Assembly (NCBI GenBank): GCA_910577835.1
Contig: CAJTOU010000020.1
Span: 1 to 58,448, forward strand
DNA: 58,448 nucleotides
Direction of reading: 5' to 3'
Source: an uncultured Lachnospiraceae bacterium
GTDB lineage: Bacteria; Bacillota_A; Clostridia; Lachnospirales; Lachnospiraceae
Shown: positions 1 to 8,698 of the stretch, piece after piece
How positions within the stretch are numbered: the stretch's first letter is position 1
Layout: each line of letters begins with the position of its first letter
Program-made: the position numbers and the translations under genes
Notes under the pieces: generated by a model
Seen by the model: only the letters and a program-made list of their open reading frames with translations
Told to the model about the DNA's origin: nothing
Database searches by the model: none

Positions 1-1
1 C

Positions 2-526
2 AATGGAAGTCCAAGAAAAGCCGGAAATACAACGGCATTAACAGCAGAATTTAAGAAAGGCGCAGAGGAAGCCGGAAACACCGCGACAGAGTTTTTTCTT
101 GACGGTATGAACATAAATGGTTGTAAAGGTTGTTTTGGTGGTGGTAAAAACCCGGATAGCCCTTGTGTCCAAAAAGACGATATGGATAAAATCTATCCTG
201 TTTACAAGGAAGCGAACATAGTTGTTCTTGCAACACCGCTTTACTATTGGACTATCAGCGGTCAGTTAAAAACTGCCTTTGACCGCTTATTTGCTGTTGC
301 GGAATGTGACCCTAATTATCGAAACCCTAAAAAGGAAAGTGTTCTCATTATGTCAGCCGAGGGTTACGGCTTTGAAGAAACTCTTTATTGGTATGAACAT
401 CTTGAAAAACATTTAGGGTGGAAAAGCATTGGAAAAGTGCTTTGCGGCGGTGTAATGGCTATGGGGGATATTGCCGGAAAACCTGAATTACAGGAATCCT
501 ACAATTTAGGGAAATCAATTCAATAA
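2..526 (+). CDS. Flavodoxin-like NAD(P)H-dependent oxidoreductase, 5' end cut off by the window
   Basis: An open frame runs from base 2 to a TAA at 524-526 (174 codons visible). It begins inside the gene with NGSPRKAGNT, the FMN phosphate-binding loop normally found within about ten residues of the N-terminus, so only a few codons are missing. Further in are a CKGCFGG segment typical of iron-sulfur-flavoprotein/NADPH-dependent FMN reductase relatives and a P-LYYWTISGQLKTAFDR segment, the conserved second flavin loop of this family. The likely role is a small cytoplasmic flavoprotein reducing quinones or other substrates. Codon and base use is less AT-rich than the following genes, and structured DNA of mobile-element type follows, so it may be accessory cargo. 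Family assignment is firm, substrate unknown. Confidence 0.85.
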   Translation, partial: NGSPRKAGNTTALTAEFKKGAEEAGNTATEFFLDGMNINGCKGCFGGGKNPDSPCVQKDDMDKIYPVYKEANIVVLATPLYYWTISGQLKTAFDRLFAVAECDPNYRNPKKESVLIMSAEGYGFEETLYWYEHLEKHLGWKSIGKVLCGGVMAMGDIAGKPELQESYNLGKSIQ

Positions 527-947
527 CTCCTTTTTGCTGTGGATTTGTTACGCAGTAGAAGCGCGGTTTCGGGATAAGGTATAAATCCCTTGCCGCGCCA
601 GATACGCACCCGCAAAACCGCTTGTAGCAAGGCTTTTTCTGCCCCTACTGCGTAACAAGGGCATGAAAAAAGCGGCGTTCCTGTTCTCCTGTATAGAGAG
701 TAAGAAACACCGCTTCTGCGTCGTATTCAGTTTTTAGTACAATACTCTGTTTGTCTGTCGCTCGAAAAACCTTGATTTTCCAGTGTTTTCAAAAATATCG
801 TTATCTAACGTCAGCTTTTGACCGCCTGCGTTCCAACAGCTTATTGAGGACATACGATGGAGATTGGCTATCATTCATAATAAATAAAATGTAAACTACC
901 CACTACTTAGCTTCACTTGAAATAGTGCTTCCCATCTCATCCACTTT
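527..947. other. Intergenic remnant, probable edge of a mobile element
   Basis: This 421-base gap holds the inverted-repeat block at 545-658 and, on the minus strand, short open frames that look like gene debris: one from an ATG at 878 to a TAA at 801-803 (25 codons, ending with an Arg-rich ERRRSKADVR) and one from an ATG at 874 to a TAA at 734-736 (46 codons). Neither has a convincing ribosome binding site. No clear terminator for rnfB is visible. Composition changes to the AT-rich style of the chromosome at about 880. Confidence 0.45.
545..658. repeat. Perfect 14-bp inverted repeat bounding a structured 114-bp block
   Basis: TTGTTACGCAGTAG at 545-558 is the exact reverse complement of CTACTGCGTAACAA at 645-658. 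Between them are further short dyads, for example GCGCGG/CCGCGC and GGGA/TCCC. The block is GC-richer than the chromosome around it and follows the flavodoxin-like gene. Such a block fits the end region or transfer/regulatory structure of an integrated element, but no integrase, relaxase or transposase is in view, so the role is inferred. Confidence 0.6.
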
Positions 948-1733
948 TTACTGTATAATCTTCTTTGGACATTTACCCGCGCAAAGTCCACAATTCACAC
1001 ATTTCTCATAATCAATCTTTGCAAGGAAATCTTCCACTTTCACAGCTTCCTTTGGACATGCCTTTACACAAAGTGAACATCCGATACATCCCGTAGAACA
1101 CACCTTATTCACTTCCACACCCTTATCCCTAGAGTTACACTGCACATGGTATTTATTATCATATGGAATCAGCTCTATCAGTCCTTTCGGACATTCCTTT
1201 ACACATTTTCCACATGCCACGCATTTATCCTTGTCAACAACTGCAATACCGTTTACAATATGTATTGCATCATATTCACAAACATCCACACAGGAACCAT
1301 ATCCCATACACCCATATTTACATTCTTTCGGACCTCCACTGACAAAGGAAGCCTCCTTGCAGGATATATTTCCTGTATATTCATATTTATTTCCTGCTTT
1401 CTCACAGTCTCCGGCACATTTTACAAATGCGATTTTCTTTACTGTCTCAACCTCTACTCCAAGAATCTGTGCCACTTTTTCAGCCACGGCAGCACCACCT
1501 ACCGGACAGCCATTTGCAGGAGCAGTACCCTTTGCGATAGCCTCTGCAAGCGCATCACAGCCAGCATATCCACAGCCGCCGCAGTTACTTCCAGGCAAAG
1601 ACTCTCTGATGGCTACCTCCTTTTCATCTACCTCCACTGCAAATTTCCTGCCGGCAATTCCGAGAAGCACCCCGATAACAATACCTATTCCGCCTACGGC
1701 AGCGCAGGCGAACACTATTCCGGTTATACTCAT
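948..1733 (-). CDS. rnfB: Rnf complex subunit B, multi-cluster ferredoxin-type electron transfer protein
   Basis: This is the ferredoxin-facing subunit of the Rnf ferredoxin:NAD oxidoreductase. The 261-residue product has one N-terminal membrane anchor (residues 5-27), then the RnfB 4Fe-4S domain with Cys51, Cys54, Cys59 and Cys76 in CGGCGYAGC...GCP. Several ferredoxin-type motifs follow, including CVACGKCVKECP, CIGCSLCVKACP and CVNCGLCAGKCP, so about six clusters are predicted. The start ATG follows GGAGG by 7 bases. It is the last gene of rnfCDGEAB, 32 bases after rnfA, the usual order in Clostridia. Length and motifs are complete. Confidence 0.97.
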   Translation of the reverse strand: MSITGIVFACAAVGGIGIVIGVLLGIAGRKFAVEVDEKEVAIRESLPGSNCGGCGYAGCDALAEAIAKGTAPANGCPVGGAAVAEKVAQILGVEVETVKKIAFVKCAGDCEKAGNKYEYTGNISCKEASFVSGGPKECKYGCMGYGSCVDVCEYDAIHIVNGIAVVDKDKCVACGKCVKECPKGLIELIPYDNKYHVQCNSRDKGVEVNKVCSTGCIGCSLCVKACPKEAVKVEDFLAKIDYEKCVNCGLCAGKCPKKIIQ

Positions 1734-1765
1734 ATATGAACCTCCATTTTCTTCTGTTCCGGTTT

Positions 1766-2341
1766 TTAAATTACACCGGCAAATCCCATAAACGCCATTG
1801 ACATAAGTCCTGCTGAAATAAGCACAATCGGCATTCCCTTTACAGACGGAAGAATATTATTATATTCTATTTTTTCTCTGATACCCGCCATAATAATAAT
1901 GGCAATTCCAAATCCGAGCGCTGTACAGACAGAGTATACAAGACCTGTTCCCATGGAATAGTCATTCTGTACACAGTTCAGCGCTGTACCAAGCACTGCA
2001 CAGTTCGTTGTAATAAGCGGAAGGTATACACCCAAGGATTTATACAATGCAGGCATAAGCTTTTTTAACACCATTTCCACAAACTGTACCAGTGCAGCTA
2101 TTACAAGAATAAATGCAATTGTATTCAGATAGGTCAAATCAGCCGGCTTAAGAATAAACGCATAGATAAGATTGGTAACAACAGCGGAAATCGCCATAAC
2201 AAACAGCACCGCCACACTCATTCCGGCGGCTGTCTTTATCTTTTTTGAAACACCCAGAAACGGGCATATACCCAGAAACTGGCTTAAAATAACATTATTC
2301 ACAATAGCAGCGCCGATTCCAATTTTAATTAATTCGCCCAT
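1766..2341 (-). CDS. rnfA: Rnf complex membrane subunit A
   Basis: RnfA is an integral membrane subunit of the Rnf complex, homologous to NqrE and RnfE. The 191-residue product is almost entirely hydrophobic, with about six transmembrane helices. It has the N-terminal VNNVILSQFLGICPFLG segment with the conserved Cys, and a second ITTNCAVLG segment; the paired Cys are thought to hold an intramembrane iron-sulfur centre between RnfA and RnfE. The start chosen is the ATG at 2341 that gives the family N-terminus MGELIKIGIGA. A longer frame upstream would overlap rnfE and adds unrelated sequence. It directly follows rnfE. Confidence 0.96.
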   Translation of the reverse strand: MGELIKIGIGAAIVNNVILSQFLGICPFLGVSKKIKTAAGMSVAVLFVMAISAVVTNLIYAFILKPADLTYLNTIAFILVIAALVQFVEMVLKKLMPALYKSLGVYLPLITTNCAVLGTALNCVQNDYSMGTGLVYSVCTALGFGIAIIIMAGIREKIEYNNILPSVKGMPIVLISAGLMSMAFMGFAGVI

Positions 2342-2342
2342 G

Positions 2343-3020
2343 TTATTTTCCTCCCTCTGCATTAATTTCTTCACATTTTTCCATACAGCTCTGGCAGTTG
2401 CCATCGCAGGATTTTTCTTTCGGAGTTTTGCCGGAGCGAAGCTTCATTTTATTTTGAATAATAACCAGTCCTCCAAGCACAATAAAGGCTCCCGGCGGAA
2501 GTGCGAAAATTCCAATCGGACTATCCCAGAACTGAAATCCGAAAATAGCACCAGAACCGATGATTTCTCTGACAGCTCCCAGAATAGCGAGTGCCATGGT
2601 AAATCCAAGACCCATACCGATTCCGTCAAAGAGAGAGGCAACTGGTGGATTTTTAGAAGCATAGCTCTCCGCACGCCCAAGAATAATACAGTTCACCACA
2701 ATCAATGGAATATAAATTCCAAGAGATTCATTTAAAGATGGCAGATACGCCTCCAGCATAAACTGTACCAGAGTTACGAAACTCGCTACTACCACAATAA
2801 ATGCCGGCACACGGACACCGTCGGGAATAAACTTTCGAAGCAGTGAAATAATCAAATTTGAAAGCGCCAAAACCACAGTTGTAGTCAGACCCATGCCGAT
2901 TCCATTGATACATGAAGTCGTCACAGCAAGCGTCGGACACATGCCGAGCATCATAACAAACGTGGGATTTTCTTTTATAATACCATTATATAAACGCTCT
3001 GTAATACTGTTTTCCTTCAT
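2343..3020 (-). CDS. rnfE: Rnf complex membrane subunit E
   Basis: RnfE is the second membrane homologue of the RnfA/RnfE pair. The 225-residue product carries about six helices, the conserved PTFVMMLGMCPTLAVT segment near the N-terminus and IPLIVVNCIILGRAE in the middle. The ATG at 3020 is used because GGAGG lies 8 bases before it; an in-frame GTG at 3029 sits on the ribosome binding site. Unusually, the C-terminus adds a charged tail with four Cys (CDGNCQSCMEKC) after the last helix, not needed for the core fold. Its stop is next to the rnfA start, implying tight translational coupling. Confidence 0.96.
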   Translation of the reverse strand: MKENSITERLYNGIIKENPTFVMMLGMCPTLAVTTSCINGIGMGLTTTVVLALSNLIISLLRKFIPDGVRVPAFIVVVASFVTLVQFMLEAYLPSLNESLGIYIPLIVVNCIILGRAESYASKNPPVASLFDGIGMGLGFTMALAILGAVREIIGSGAIFGFQFWDSPIGIFALPPGAFIVLGGLVIIQNKMKLRSGKTPKEKSCDGNCQSCMEKCEEINAEGGK

Positions 3021-3021
3021 T

Positions 3022-3624
3022 CTAAACACCTCCGTCTACAAGAGCCTTTGCTGCCTGACATGCCGCGTTGACACCTTTTGTAACTGCTCTTGAAGTAATC
3101 GTTGCGCCGCCTATGGCATCAATCACCATACCATCTGAGCCATCCTTATTTACAATAAATTCACTTTCATTATCTCCGTCTATTTCTGAATACTGGTCAA
3201 TAAAATCTTTATCTTTTGCTTTCATTCCAAGACCGGCAGTCTCTGAAATAGAAAGGTAGGAAATACCAGTCACATGGTTTGTGATATCTACACCAACTGA
3301 AAATTTAATATCTCCGCCATAACCTTCCTTTGCAGTAACCGTCACTACATAACCAAGAAATGCACCACTGCTGTCAAGCGCTTTGACAGCGCCCTCAATC
3401 ACAACCTCTTTTTCGGAATATTTTACAGCATCCCTTGCCTGTTCCAAGGAAACCTCTTCAAAATCAGAAGCGTCTTCAAAAACTGTCTGATATGCCTTTT
3501 GCTGTGTTTTAGCCGCCTGTTCCGCCCTTGCCTCTTTTGTTCCCTCATAAACTGCACCGAGAAGAAGTCCCGCTACTGCGGTAATGGCAAAAAGAGCAAG
3601 CGTATTTTTTATAATCTGATTCAT
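3022..3624 (-). CDS. rnfG: Rnf complex subunit G, covalent FMN protein
   Basis: RnfG is the mostly extracytoplasmic flavin subunit. The 200-residue product has one N-terminal membrane helix (residues 8-26) and an FMN-binding domain. The site IGGATITS at 171-178 matches the (S/T)GAT covalent attachment motif except that Gly replaces the first Ser/Thr; Thr175 is the predicted FMN-linked residue. The family's SETAGLG segment is at 127-133. GGAGG precedes the ATG by 7 bases. The gene lies between rnfD and rnfE, with its stop 2 bases from the rnfE start. Confidence 0.95.
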   Translation of the reverse strand: MNQIIKNTLALFAITAVAGLLLGAVYEGTKEARAEQAAKTQQKAYQTVFEDASDFEEVSLEQARDAVKYSEKEVVIEGAVKALDSSGAFLGYVVTVTAKEGYGGDIKFSVGVDITNHVTGISYLSISETAGLGMKAKDKDFIDQYSEIDGDNESEFIVNKDGSDGMVIDAIGGATITSRAVTKGVNAACQAAKALVDGGV

Positions 3625-3626
3625 GC

Positions 3627-4568
3627 CTATACCTCCTTCTTATTCTTTACTGCGCCAAACATCTTTGGAACAGTATACTTTTCAATAATCGGAACTAAAA
3701 GATTACAGAAAATAATCGCATAGGAAACACCCTCTGCATTCGGTCCAAACACACGAAATACCGCTGTCAGAATACCAAGCAGAATACCAAATACAATTCT
3801 TCCCACTGGCGTAATTGGTGAAGTAGCATAATCAGTCGCCATAAAAAAAGCTCCAAGTATCAGACCACCACCGCAAATCTGAGCTGCCAGAAATTCAGGA
3901 CTAAATCCATGTCCGCCAAATAAAATCATGCAAATCACAAAAGACAAAAGATAATACAATGGAATTCTGTAATCAATAATCTTTTTCACCAGAAGATACA
4001 CAGTTCCGATTAACAGCGCAATCACAGATGTTTCACCTATCGTTCCTGCCTCTGTACCCAAAAACATTTTAGATAAGCCTGTTACTTCTTTGGAATCCTT
4101 TAAAAGCCGTAATGGTGTTGCACCTGTTACGCCGTCGTATGTAAAACTGGTCATCTGCTGACTGAAGGACAAAAATAAAAATACGCGTCCCGCAAGAGCC
4201 GGATTCATAAAGTTCTGTCCCAGTCCGCCAAACACCTGCTTTGCTACAATAATTGCAAATACAGCTCCAAGAGCAGTCATCCATAACGGAAATGACGGTG
4301 GAACATTTAACGCAAGCAAAAGACCAGTGACAGCCGCGCTAAAATCCATAATAGTTATTTTTTGTTTTGTAAAATGCTGAAATGCTGCTTCTGCGATTAC
4401 TGCTACTGCCACCGCCACGATTACGTTTAATGCAGCATGGATACCAAAATTCCAGATACCAAAGACTGTGGCGGGAAGAAGTGCAATAATCACATCCCGC
4501 ATAATAGATGCAGTCGTTGACTTATCCCTGATATGAGGATTTGATGATACCTGATATAAATCACTCAT
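3627..4568 (-). CDS. rnfD: Rnf complex membrane subunit D, covalent FMN protein
   Basis: RnfD is a polytopic subunit thought to take part in ion translocation. The 313-residue product has about eight to ten helices. The motif VTGATPLRL at 147-155 is the (S/T)GAT site at which FMN is joined to Thr151. The N-terminal SSNPHIRDKSTT segment is the usual start of the family. GGAGG precedes the ATG. It lies 10 bases after rnfC and 2 bases before rnfG. Nothing is truncated. Confidence 0.96.
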   Translation of the reverse strand: MSDLYQVSSNPHIRDKSTTASIMRDVIIALLPATVFGIWNFGIHAALNVIVAVAVAVIAEAAFQHFTKQKITIMDFSAAVTGLLLALNVPPSFPLWMTALGAVFAIIVAKQVFGGLGQNFMNPALAGRVFLFLSFSQQMTSFTYDGVTGATPLRLLKDSKEVTGLSKMFLGTEAGTIGETSVIALLIGTVYLLVKKIIDYRIPLYYLLSFVICMILFGGHGFSPEFLAAQICGGGLILGAFFMATDYATSPITPVGRIVFGILLGILTAVFRVFGPNAEGVSYAIIFCNLLVPIIEKYTVPKMFGAVKNKKEV

Positions 4569-4578
4569 GCTTAACCTC

Positions 4579-5901
4579 CTACTTTTTCTTTCTGTCTGCG
4601 AGAACTTGTTTTCTCATAGATTTAATTGCCTGTGTCAGATGTCGTTTGGCCGGACAAATATAAGAACAACAGCCGCATTCACAACACTCCATGCCGTTTA
4701 GTGCTACAAATCCCTCTTTATCTCCATTCTGAGCCAAAACAGAAAGTCTTGCAGGCATAATTCTGCCGGGACAGACGCTGACACACCTTCCACAGTTGAT
4801 ACAGTTTGAGGGTTCATTTGCCTTTACCTCATCTCCTGTAAAGCAGAGCAATGCCGATGTTCCCTTTGTTACGGGAATATTTAAATTATATAATGCCATT
4901 CCCATCATCGGACCTCCGGAAATTATTTTTTCCGGCTGCTCTGTAAAACCTCCTGCTGCATCTACAAGCTCCGCAAGATTTGTTCCAATAGGAACTCTGA
5001 AATTCTGCGGATTTGCAATGGCATTTCCAGTAACAGTCACAATTCTATGCGTAAGCGGCAACTTATTTTCTACTGCATTATAAATCGCATAGACCGTATC
5101 AATATTATTTACCACACAATTAACATCTGCCGGCAGCATGGAAGAATTTACCATTCTTCCCGTAGTTGCATAAATCAGAGAACGCTCTCCGCCTTGAGGA
5201 TATTTTGTGTATACAGTTTTTACCTCAATATCCGGGTCCCCTTTGACTGCCTCCTTTATTTTTGCCACTGCATCCCTTTTATTGTCTTCTATGGCAATAA
5301 TTGCCTTTGCCTTTTTGAAAAGCGAAATCGCTATCTTTGCACCCTTCACAATCAACTCCGGCGTTTCTATCATTCTTCTGTAATCCGAAGTAAGATATGG
5401 CTCACATTCCGCACCATTTATGATATAATACTCTATATCATCAGCGTTCTTTGGAGCAAGCTTTACACTGGTCGGAAATCCTGCGCCTCCCATACCGACG
5501 ATTCCCGCCTCTTTAATCAGTTTCAGCTTTTCTTCTTTTGACAGCTCATCGGCACTTCTTTTATCCGTAACCGGAACTGTTTCATATAACCCATCATTTT
5601 CAATAATTATAGACAGTACCTTATCACCGCTTGCAACCAGCCGCGGCTCTATATTTTTTACTGTTCCAGAAACTGACGAATGTATATTTGCCGAAATAAA
5701 CCCCGAAGCTTCCCCAATCTTCTGGTTTACCAGTACTCTGTCTCCCTTCTTTACCAAGGCTGACGCCGGAGCGCCAATGTGCTGCGCTAATGGTATGGCA
5801 ATCTCACCTGTTGGAATATAATCCGCAATCGGTGACGCTTTTGATAAATCCTTGCCATCATTATGAGGATGCACGCCTCCTTTAAATGTAAGAACAGACA
5901 T
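4579..5901 (-). CDS. rnfC: Rnf complex subunit C, NADH-binding and iron-sulfur subunit
   Basis: RnfC is the peripheral NAD(H) site of Rnf and resembles the NuoF subunit of complex I. The 440-residue product (ATG at 5901, GGAGG 7 bases upstream; an in-frame TTG at 5907 is less likely) has an N-terminal RnfC barrel/hybrid domain, the glycine-rich GMGGAGFPT nucleotide site near residues 136-144, a SLBB-like segment, and two 4Fe-4S motifs: CINCGRCVSVCP (Cys 367, 370, 373, 377) and CCECGCCSYICP (Cys 406, 409, 412, 416). It is the first gene of the operon, as is usual. Confidence 0.97.
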   Translation of the reverse strand: MSVLTFKGGVHPHNDGKDLSKASPIADYIPTGEIAIPLAQHIGAPASALVKKGDRVLVNQKIGEASGFISANIHSSVSGTVKNIEPRLVASGDKVLSIIIENDGLYETVPVTDKRSADELSKEEKLKLIKEAGIVGMGGAGFPTSVKLAPKNADDIEYYIINGAECEPYLTSDYRRMIETPELIVKGAKIAISLFKKAKAIIAIEDNKRDAVAKIKEAVKGDPDIEVKTVYTKYPQGGERSLIYATTGRMVNSSMLPADVNCVVNNIDTVYAIYNAVENKLPLTHRIVTVTGNAIANPQNFRVPIGTNLAELVDAAGGFTEQPEKIISGGPMMGMALYNLNIPVTKGTSALLCFTGDEVKANEPSNCINCGRCVSVCPGRIMPARLSVLAQNGDKEGFVALNGMECCECGCCSYICPAKRHLTQAIKSMRKQVLADRKKK

Positions 5902-5936
5902 TTTCAAACCTCCATCTCATTTTATTTACTCTTTAT

Positions 5937-5965
5937 ATCATAATACATTTCGTCAAATTTCACAA
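5937..5965 (-). promoter_or_regulatory. Probable sigma-A promoter of the rnf operon
   Basis: On the minus strand TTGTGA (5960-5965) is separated by 17 bases from TATGAT (5937-5942), placing the start about 30 bases before the rnfC ATG. The -35 box is imperfect; no operator-like dyad is evident. Confidence 0.5.
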
Positions 5966-6066
5966 TAAAAAATTAAATTTTTATTTTTTCTATACTTTTT
6001 ATCTATTTCATGGTATGATTCAGAGTATAAATATGTCTAAATTTAAAAATATGAATATTAAAATGC

Positions 6067-6190
6067 AACTATCAAGATATGAACACTCTTATATGAACAC
6101 TCTTATATGAACATTATTATATGAACATTATTATAGAAACATTATTCAATAAGAACATATAAAATGAACTTTATTATACAAACATTATTT
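6067..6190 (+). repeat. Degenerate AT-rich tandem repeats upstream of the YprB-like gene
   Basis: Units built on TATGAACA(C/T)T(C/A)TTA recur several times; the first two, ATGAACACTCTTAT at 6078 and 6094, are identical and the later ones decay. It is the only notable content of the 5902-6212 gap besides the rnf promoter. Confidence 0.6.
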
Positions 6191-6212
6191 ATAAGCACAG
6201 GAGGATTCTGCT

Positions 6213-7325
6213 ATGAAGCAATTGAAGGGCAGATTTCAATCAAATGTCTCCGTGGAGGCTATCCCTTTTTCTCTTTTGGAAACTGTTTTTTTTGATATTG
6301 AAACAACTGGCTTTGCAGCAAAAAGCTCAAAGCTTTATCTGATAGGTATATTATATGCAACAGATTTAAATGGAACTTTTGAATATGTACAATTTTTTGC
6401 TGAAAAAGAAGAGGAAGAAGCTCTGGTTCTCTTTCACTTCTTTAATTCTGTAAAAAATTTTAAAAATATTGTTCATTTTAATGGAAATGGTTTTGATATT
6501 CCTTATCTTCTTACAAAATGTCGCTCTTATAATATGCTTTTTAATTTTGACTGTTTTACAGGGTATGATTTATATAAAGAAGCCCAAAAATATAAAAGCT
6601 GTTTCAAAACAGAAAATTTAAAGCAGAAAACACTTGAGGAATTTTTTGGGATTTTTCGGGAAGAAAAATATTCGGGCAGAGAATTAATTAATCTATATTA
6701 TGAATTTTTAGAAGAACAGACTGCCAGCAAAAAAGAAACTCTTTTAGAGCTTCTGCTTCTTCATAATCTTCAGGATATACGCGGAATGCTTTCTCTTTTG
6801 GGAATTTATTCCTATTCCTGTGCATTTCACGGCGGCTTTACATTTGATTCCTATATAATGAATGAATTTAAAGGATATGACAATCATATAAGAAAAGAGC
6901 TTCTTATAAATTTTACGCTTATTCATTCTGTCCCTGTTAAAATTTCTGGTGGAAATGATGTTTTTTATTTTTCCATGAATGGAAAAAGCTGCAAAATCAG
7001 AGTACTGGTTCGCACAGACGAATTAAAATTCTTTTATCCTGATTTCAAAAATTATTATTATCTTCCAAAAGAAGACTTTGCCATTCATAAAAGCGTATCT
7101 TTTTATGTAGATAAGGATTATCGGACACAGGCAAAGGCAGCTACCTGTTACAGCAAAAAGAGTGGCTGTTTTCTGCCGGAATATGAAGAAATAATCTGTC
7201 CATATTTTAAGGCGGAATATAATGATAAGATTTTATATTTTGAAGCAGACCCTGAATTTTTATCTGATGAAAAAAAGCTAAAAGATTATGCCCTTCATGT
7301 GCTAGAGTTAATCAAAAAAATGTAA
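6213..7325 (+). CDS. YprB-like ribonuclease H-fold exonuclease
   Basis: The 370-residue product belongs to the predicted 3'-5' exonucleases of the RNase H superfamily related to Bacillus YprB. Near the N-terminus FFDIETTGF gives exonuclease motif I (Asp and Glu metal ligands). VHFNGNGFDIPYLLTKC fits motif II, and LLLHNLQDIRGM supplies the third-motif Asp. The remaining C-terminal half is AT-rich and less conserved. An AGGAGG lies 8 bases before the ATG. It stands alone, divergent from the rnf operon, with decayed repeats upstream. It likely trims nucleic acid in the cytoplasm, but the substrate is not known. Confidence 0.8.
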   Translation: MKQLKGRFQSNVSVEAIPFSLLETVFFDIETTGFAAKSSKLYLIGILYATDLNGTFEYVQFFAEKEEEEALVLFHFFNSVKNFKNIVHFNGNGFDIPYLLTKCRSYNMLFNFDCFTGYDLYKEAQKYKSCFKTENLKQKTLEEFFGIFREEKYSGRELINLYYEFLEEQTASKKETLLELLLLHNLQDIRGMLSLLGIYSYSCAFHGGFTFDSYIMNEFKGYDNHIRKELLINFTLIHSVPVKISGGNDVFYFSMNGKSCKIRVLVRTDELKFFYPDFKNYYYLPKEDFAIHKSVSFYVDKDYRTQAKAATCYSKKSGCFLPEYEEIICPYFKAEYNDKILYFEADPEFLSDEKKLKDYALHVLELIKKM

Positions 7326-7344
7326 AAAGGAAAATATTACCAGA

Positions 7345-7371
7345 GTATTTTATTCTTCCGTGAACATACTA
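7345..7371 (+). promoter_or_regulatory. Candidate sigma-G-type promoter of the spore protein gene
   Basis: CATACTA at 7365-7371 fits the -10 element of forespore sigma-G promoters (CATNNTA), with GTATT at 7345-7349 as a weak -35 and 15 bases between. A hairpin AGCACA-GAGG-TGTGCT (7379-7394) follows in the predicted leader. The position 55 bases upstream of a gene for a spore protein supports it. Confidence 0.5.
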
Positions 7372-7425
7372 GTAGTGTAGCACAGAGGTGTGCTGCAAAA
7401 AAGACTAATTAAGGAGGAATTAAAA

Positions 7426-7629
7426 ATGTCTAATTCATCAAACAAGACAAACATTCCAGAAGCAAAGAGTGCTATGAACAAGTTTAAAATGGAAGTTGCA
7501 AACGAAATCGGTGTGCCATTATCTGACGGCTACAACGGAAACTTAACTTCAGCCCAGAACGGAAGCGTTGGCGGTTATATGGTTAAGAAGATGATTGAGG
7601 CTCAGGAAAGACAGATGGCTGGTAAATAA
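7426..7629 (+). CDS. Alpha/beta-type small acid-soluble spore protein
   Basis: The 67-residue product is an alpha/beta SASP, which coats spore DNA and protects it from UV and heat. It shows the family pattern: PEAKSAMNKFKMEVANEIG, with the germination-protease cleavage region around EIG, then NGSVGGYMVKKMIEAQE, the conserved second DNA-binding segment. The start ATG at 7426 is 6 to 8 bases after AGGAGG; an upstream in-frame ATG at 7390 lies in the leader hairpin. It is monocistronic and ends at a terminator. This is direct evidence for an endospore former. Confidence 0.95.
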   Translation: MSNSSNKTNIPEAKSAMNKFKMEVANEIGVPLSDGYNGNLTSAQNGSVGGYMVKKMIEAQERQMAGK

Positions 7630-7710
7630 GCATCAATAAGCTTCTATCAGTGCTGCTTTTAAAGCAGTAACAGGAAATGCATATAAAGCAGTTTCCTATA
7701 AAACAAAACG

Positions 7711-7745
7711 GCTGTCATACCTTTGGTATGACAGCTATTTTATTT
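7711..7745 (+). terminator. Rho-independent terminator after the spore protein gene
   Basis: GCTGTCATACC-TTT-GGTATGACAGC forms a perfect 11-bp stem (7711-7735) followed by a T-rich run. Confidence 0.9.
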
Positions 7746-7772
7746 TTTTGAATTGTTTTTATAACCTTAATA

Positions 7773-8435
7773 CTATCCAGTAAACATCATTCCATCTATA
7801 CAATTATCATATAGAAACCGCTTAATTTCACATTTATTATTGGTTTCATAATATGACACCAATAATTTATAAAATTCCTTTATATCTTTCTGTACAACAG
7901 ATATAATTCCCTCCCCATTTTCAATCATTATTTTATTTCCAATAAGCATAGCAATTCGTTTATTTCCATCATAAAATAATTGTAACCGCATTAGATACAA
8001 GGTCATATCTAATGCTTTATCTAAGGGAGAGATTTGATTCTCAGCTATTTTAAGAATTTCATGTTTCACTTTCTCCTCATCTGGAATTTCAGGAATCCAT
8101 TCTGTGCCACCTATTCTTACTTCTGTACGTCTAAGTATTCCCGCATTTATTATTGTATATTTTCCTAATAGCATATGAACTTTCTTTATAAATTTTAAAT
8201 TAATTTCTTCATTAATATGTTCAAGCAAAAACTGCCATGCATGTTTTAAATCATTTACTGCATTAATATCTTCTATTGTATATCCAGATACAGCCATTCC
8301 ATTATAAATTGCTTGAGTATCTGGGTAGGTTATACCGATACCTTCAAGATTAGCACTTTTCCATATATAGTCTACAATATTTCTCTTTGCAAGAAAAATA
8401 TTTTGTTTTTGTGTCATATTATATTTTGACTTCAT
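7773..8435 (-). CDS. Fic/DOC-family protein with substituted catalytic motif
   Basis: The 220-residue product has a Fic fold signature: QLFYDGNKR at 152-160 aligns with the HPFxDGNxR motif of Fic AMP-transferases, but the catalytic His is Gln152 and the following Pro is Leu153. The Asp, Gly, Asn and Arg that bind the nucleotide phosphates are kept. At residues 27-32, SANLEG matches the (S/T)xxxE(G/N) inhibitory helix motif in the N-terminal position of class II Fic proteins. GGAG lies 7 bases before the ATG. No antitoxin partner is adjacent. It may be a Fic protein with altered chemistry or a non-catalytic relative. Confidence 0.8.
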   Translation of the reverse strand: MKSKYNMTQKQNIFLAKRNIVDYIWKSANLEGIGITYPDTQAIYNGMAVSGYTIEDINAVNDLKHAWQFLLEHINEEINLKFIKKVHMLLGKYTIINAGILRRTEVRIGGTEWIPEIPDEEKVKHEILKIAENQISPLDKALDMTLYLMRLQLFYDGNKRIAMLIGNKIMIENGEGIISVVQKDIKEFYKLLVSYYETNNKCEIKRFLYDNCIDGMMFTG

Positions 8436-8698
8436 TTATTTTCTCCATAAATCAATTATTTCAAAGCATATTTACCATTACTAATTTTCTATATCTTTCA
8501 ATAATATATATCAGGAATAACACGCCTGTTATCATTTTTAATCCATTTATATTTTACACTGTTATCACAAACAAAGCATTAAAGGACTTACAATCTTTAT
8601 TTTATTATACTAAAATCTCTATTATTTTCAAGTTATTTATTTGTCCTAATGAAAAAATTACAATTAGAGGTATAATTCATAACTTATTCTAGCACAAA

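Noticed and set aside
1146..1791. Long plus-strand open frames over rnfB (197 and 186 codons)
   Set aside because: They are antisense to an unmistakable rnfB, have no ribosome binding site, and their residues match no known protein type.
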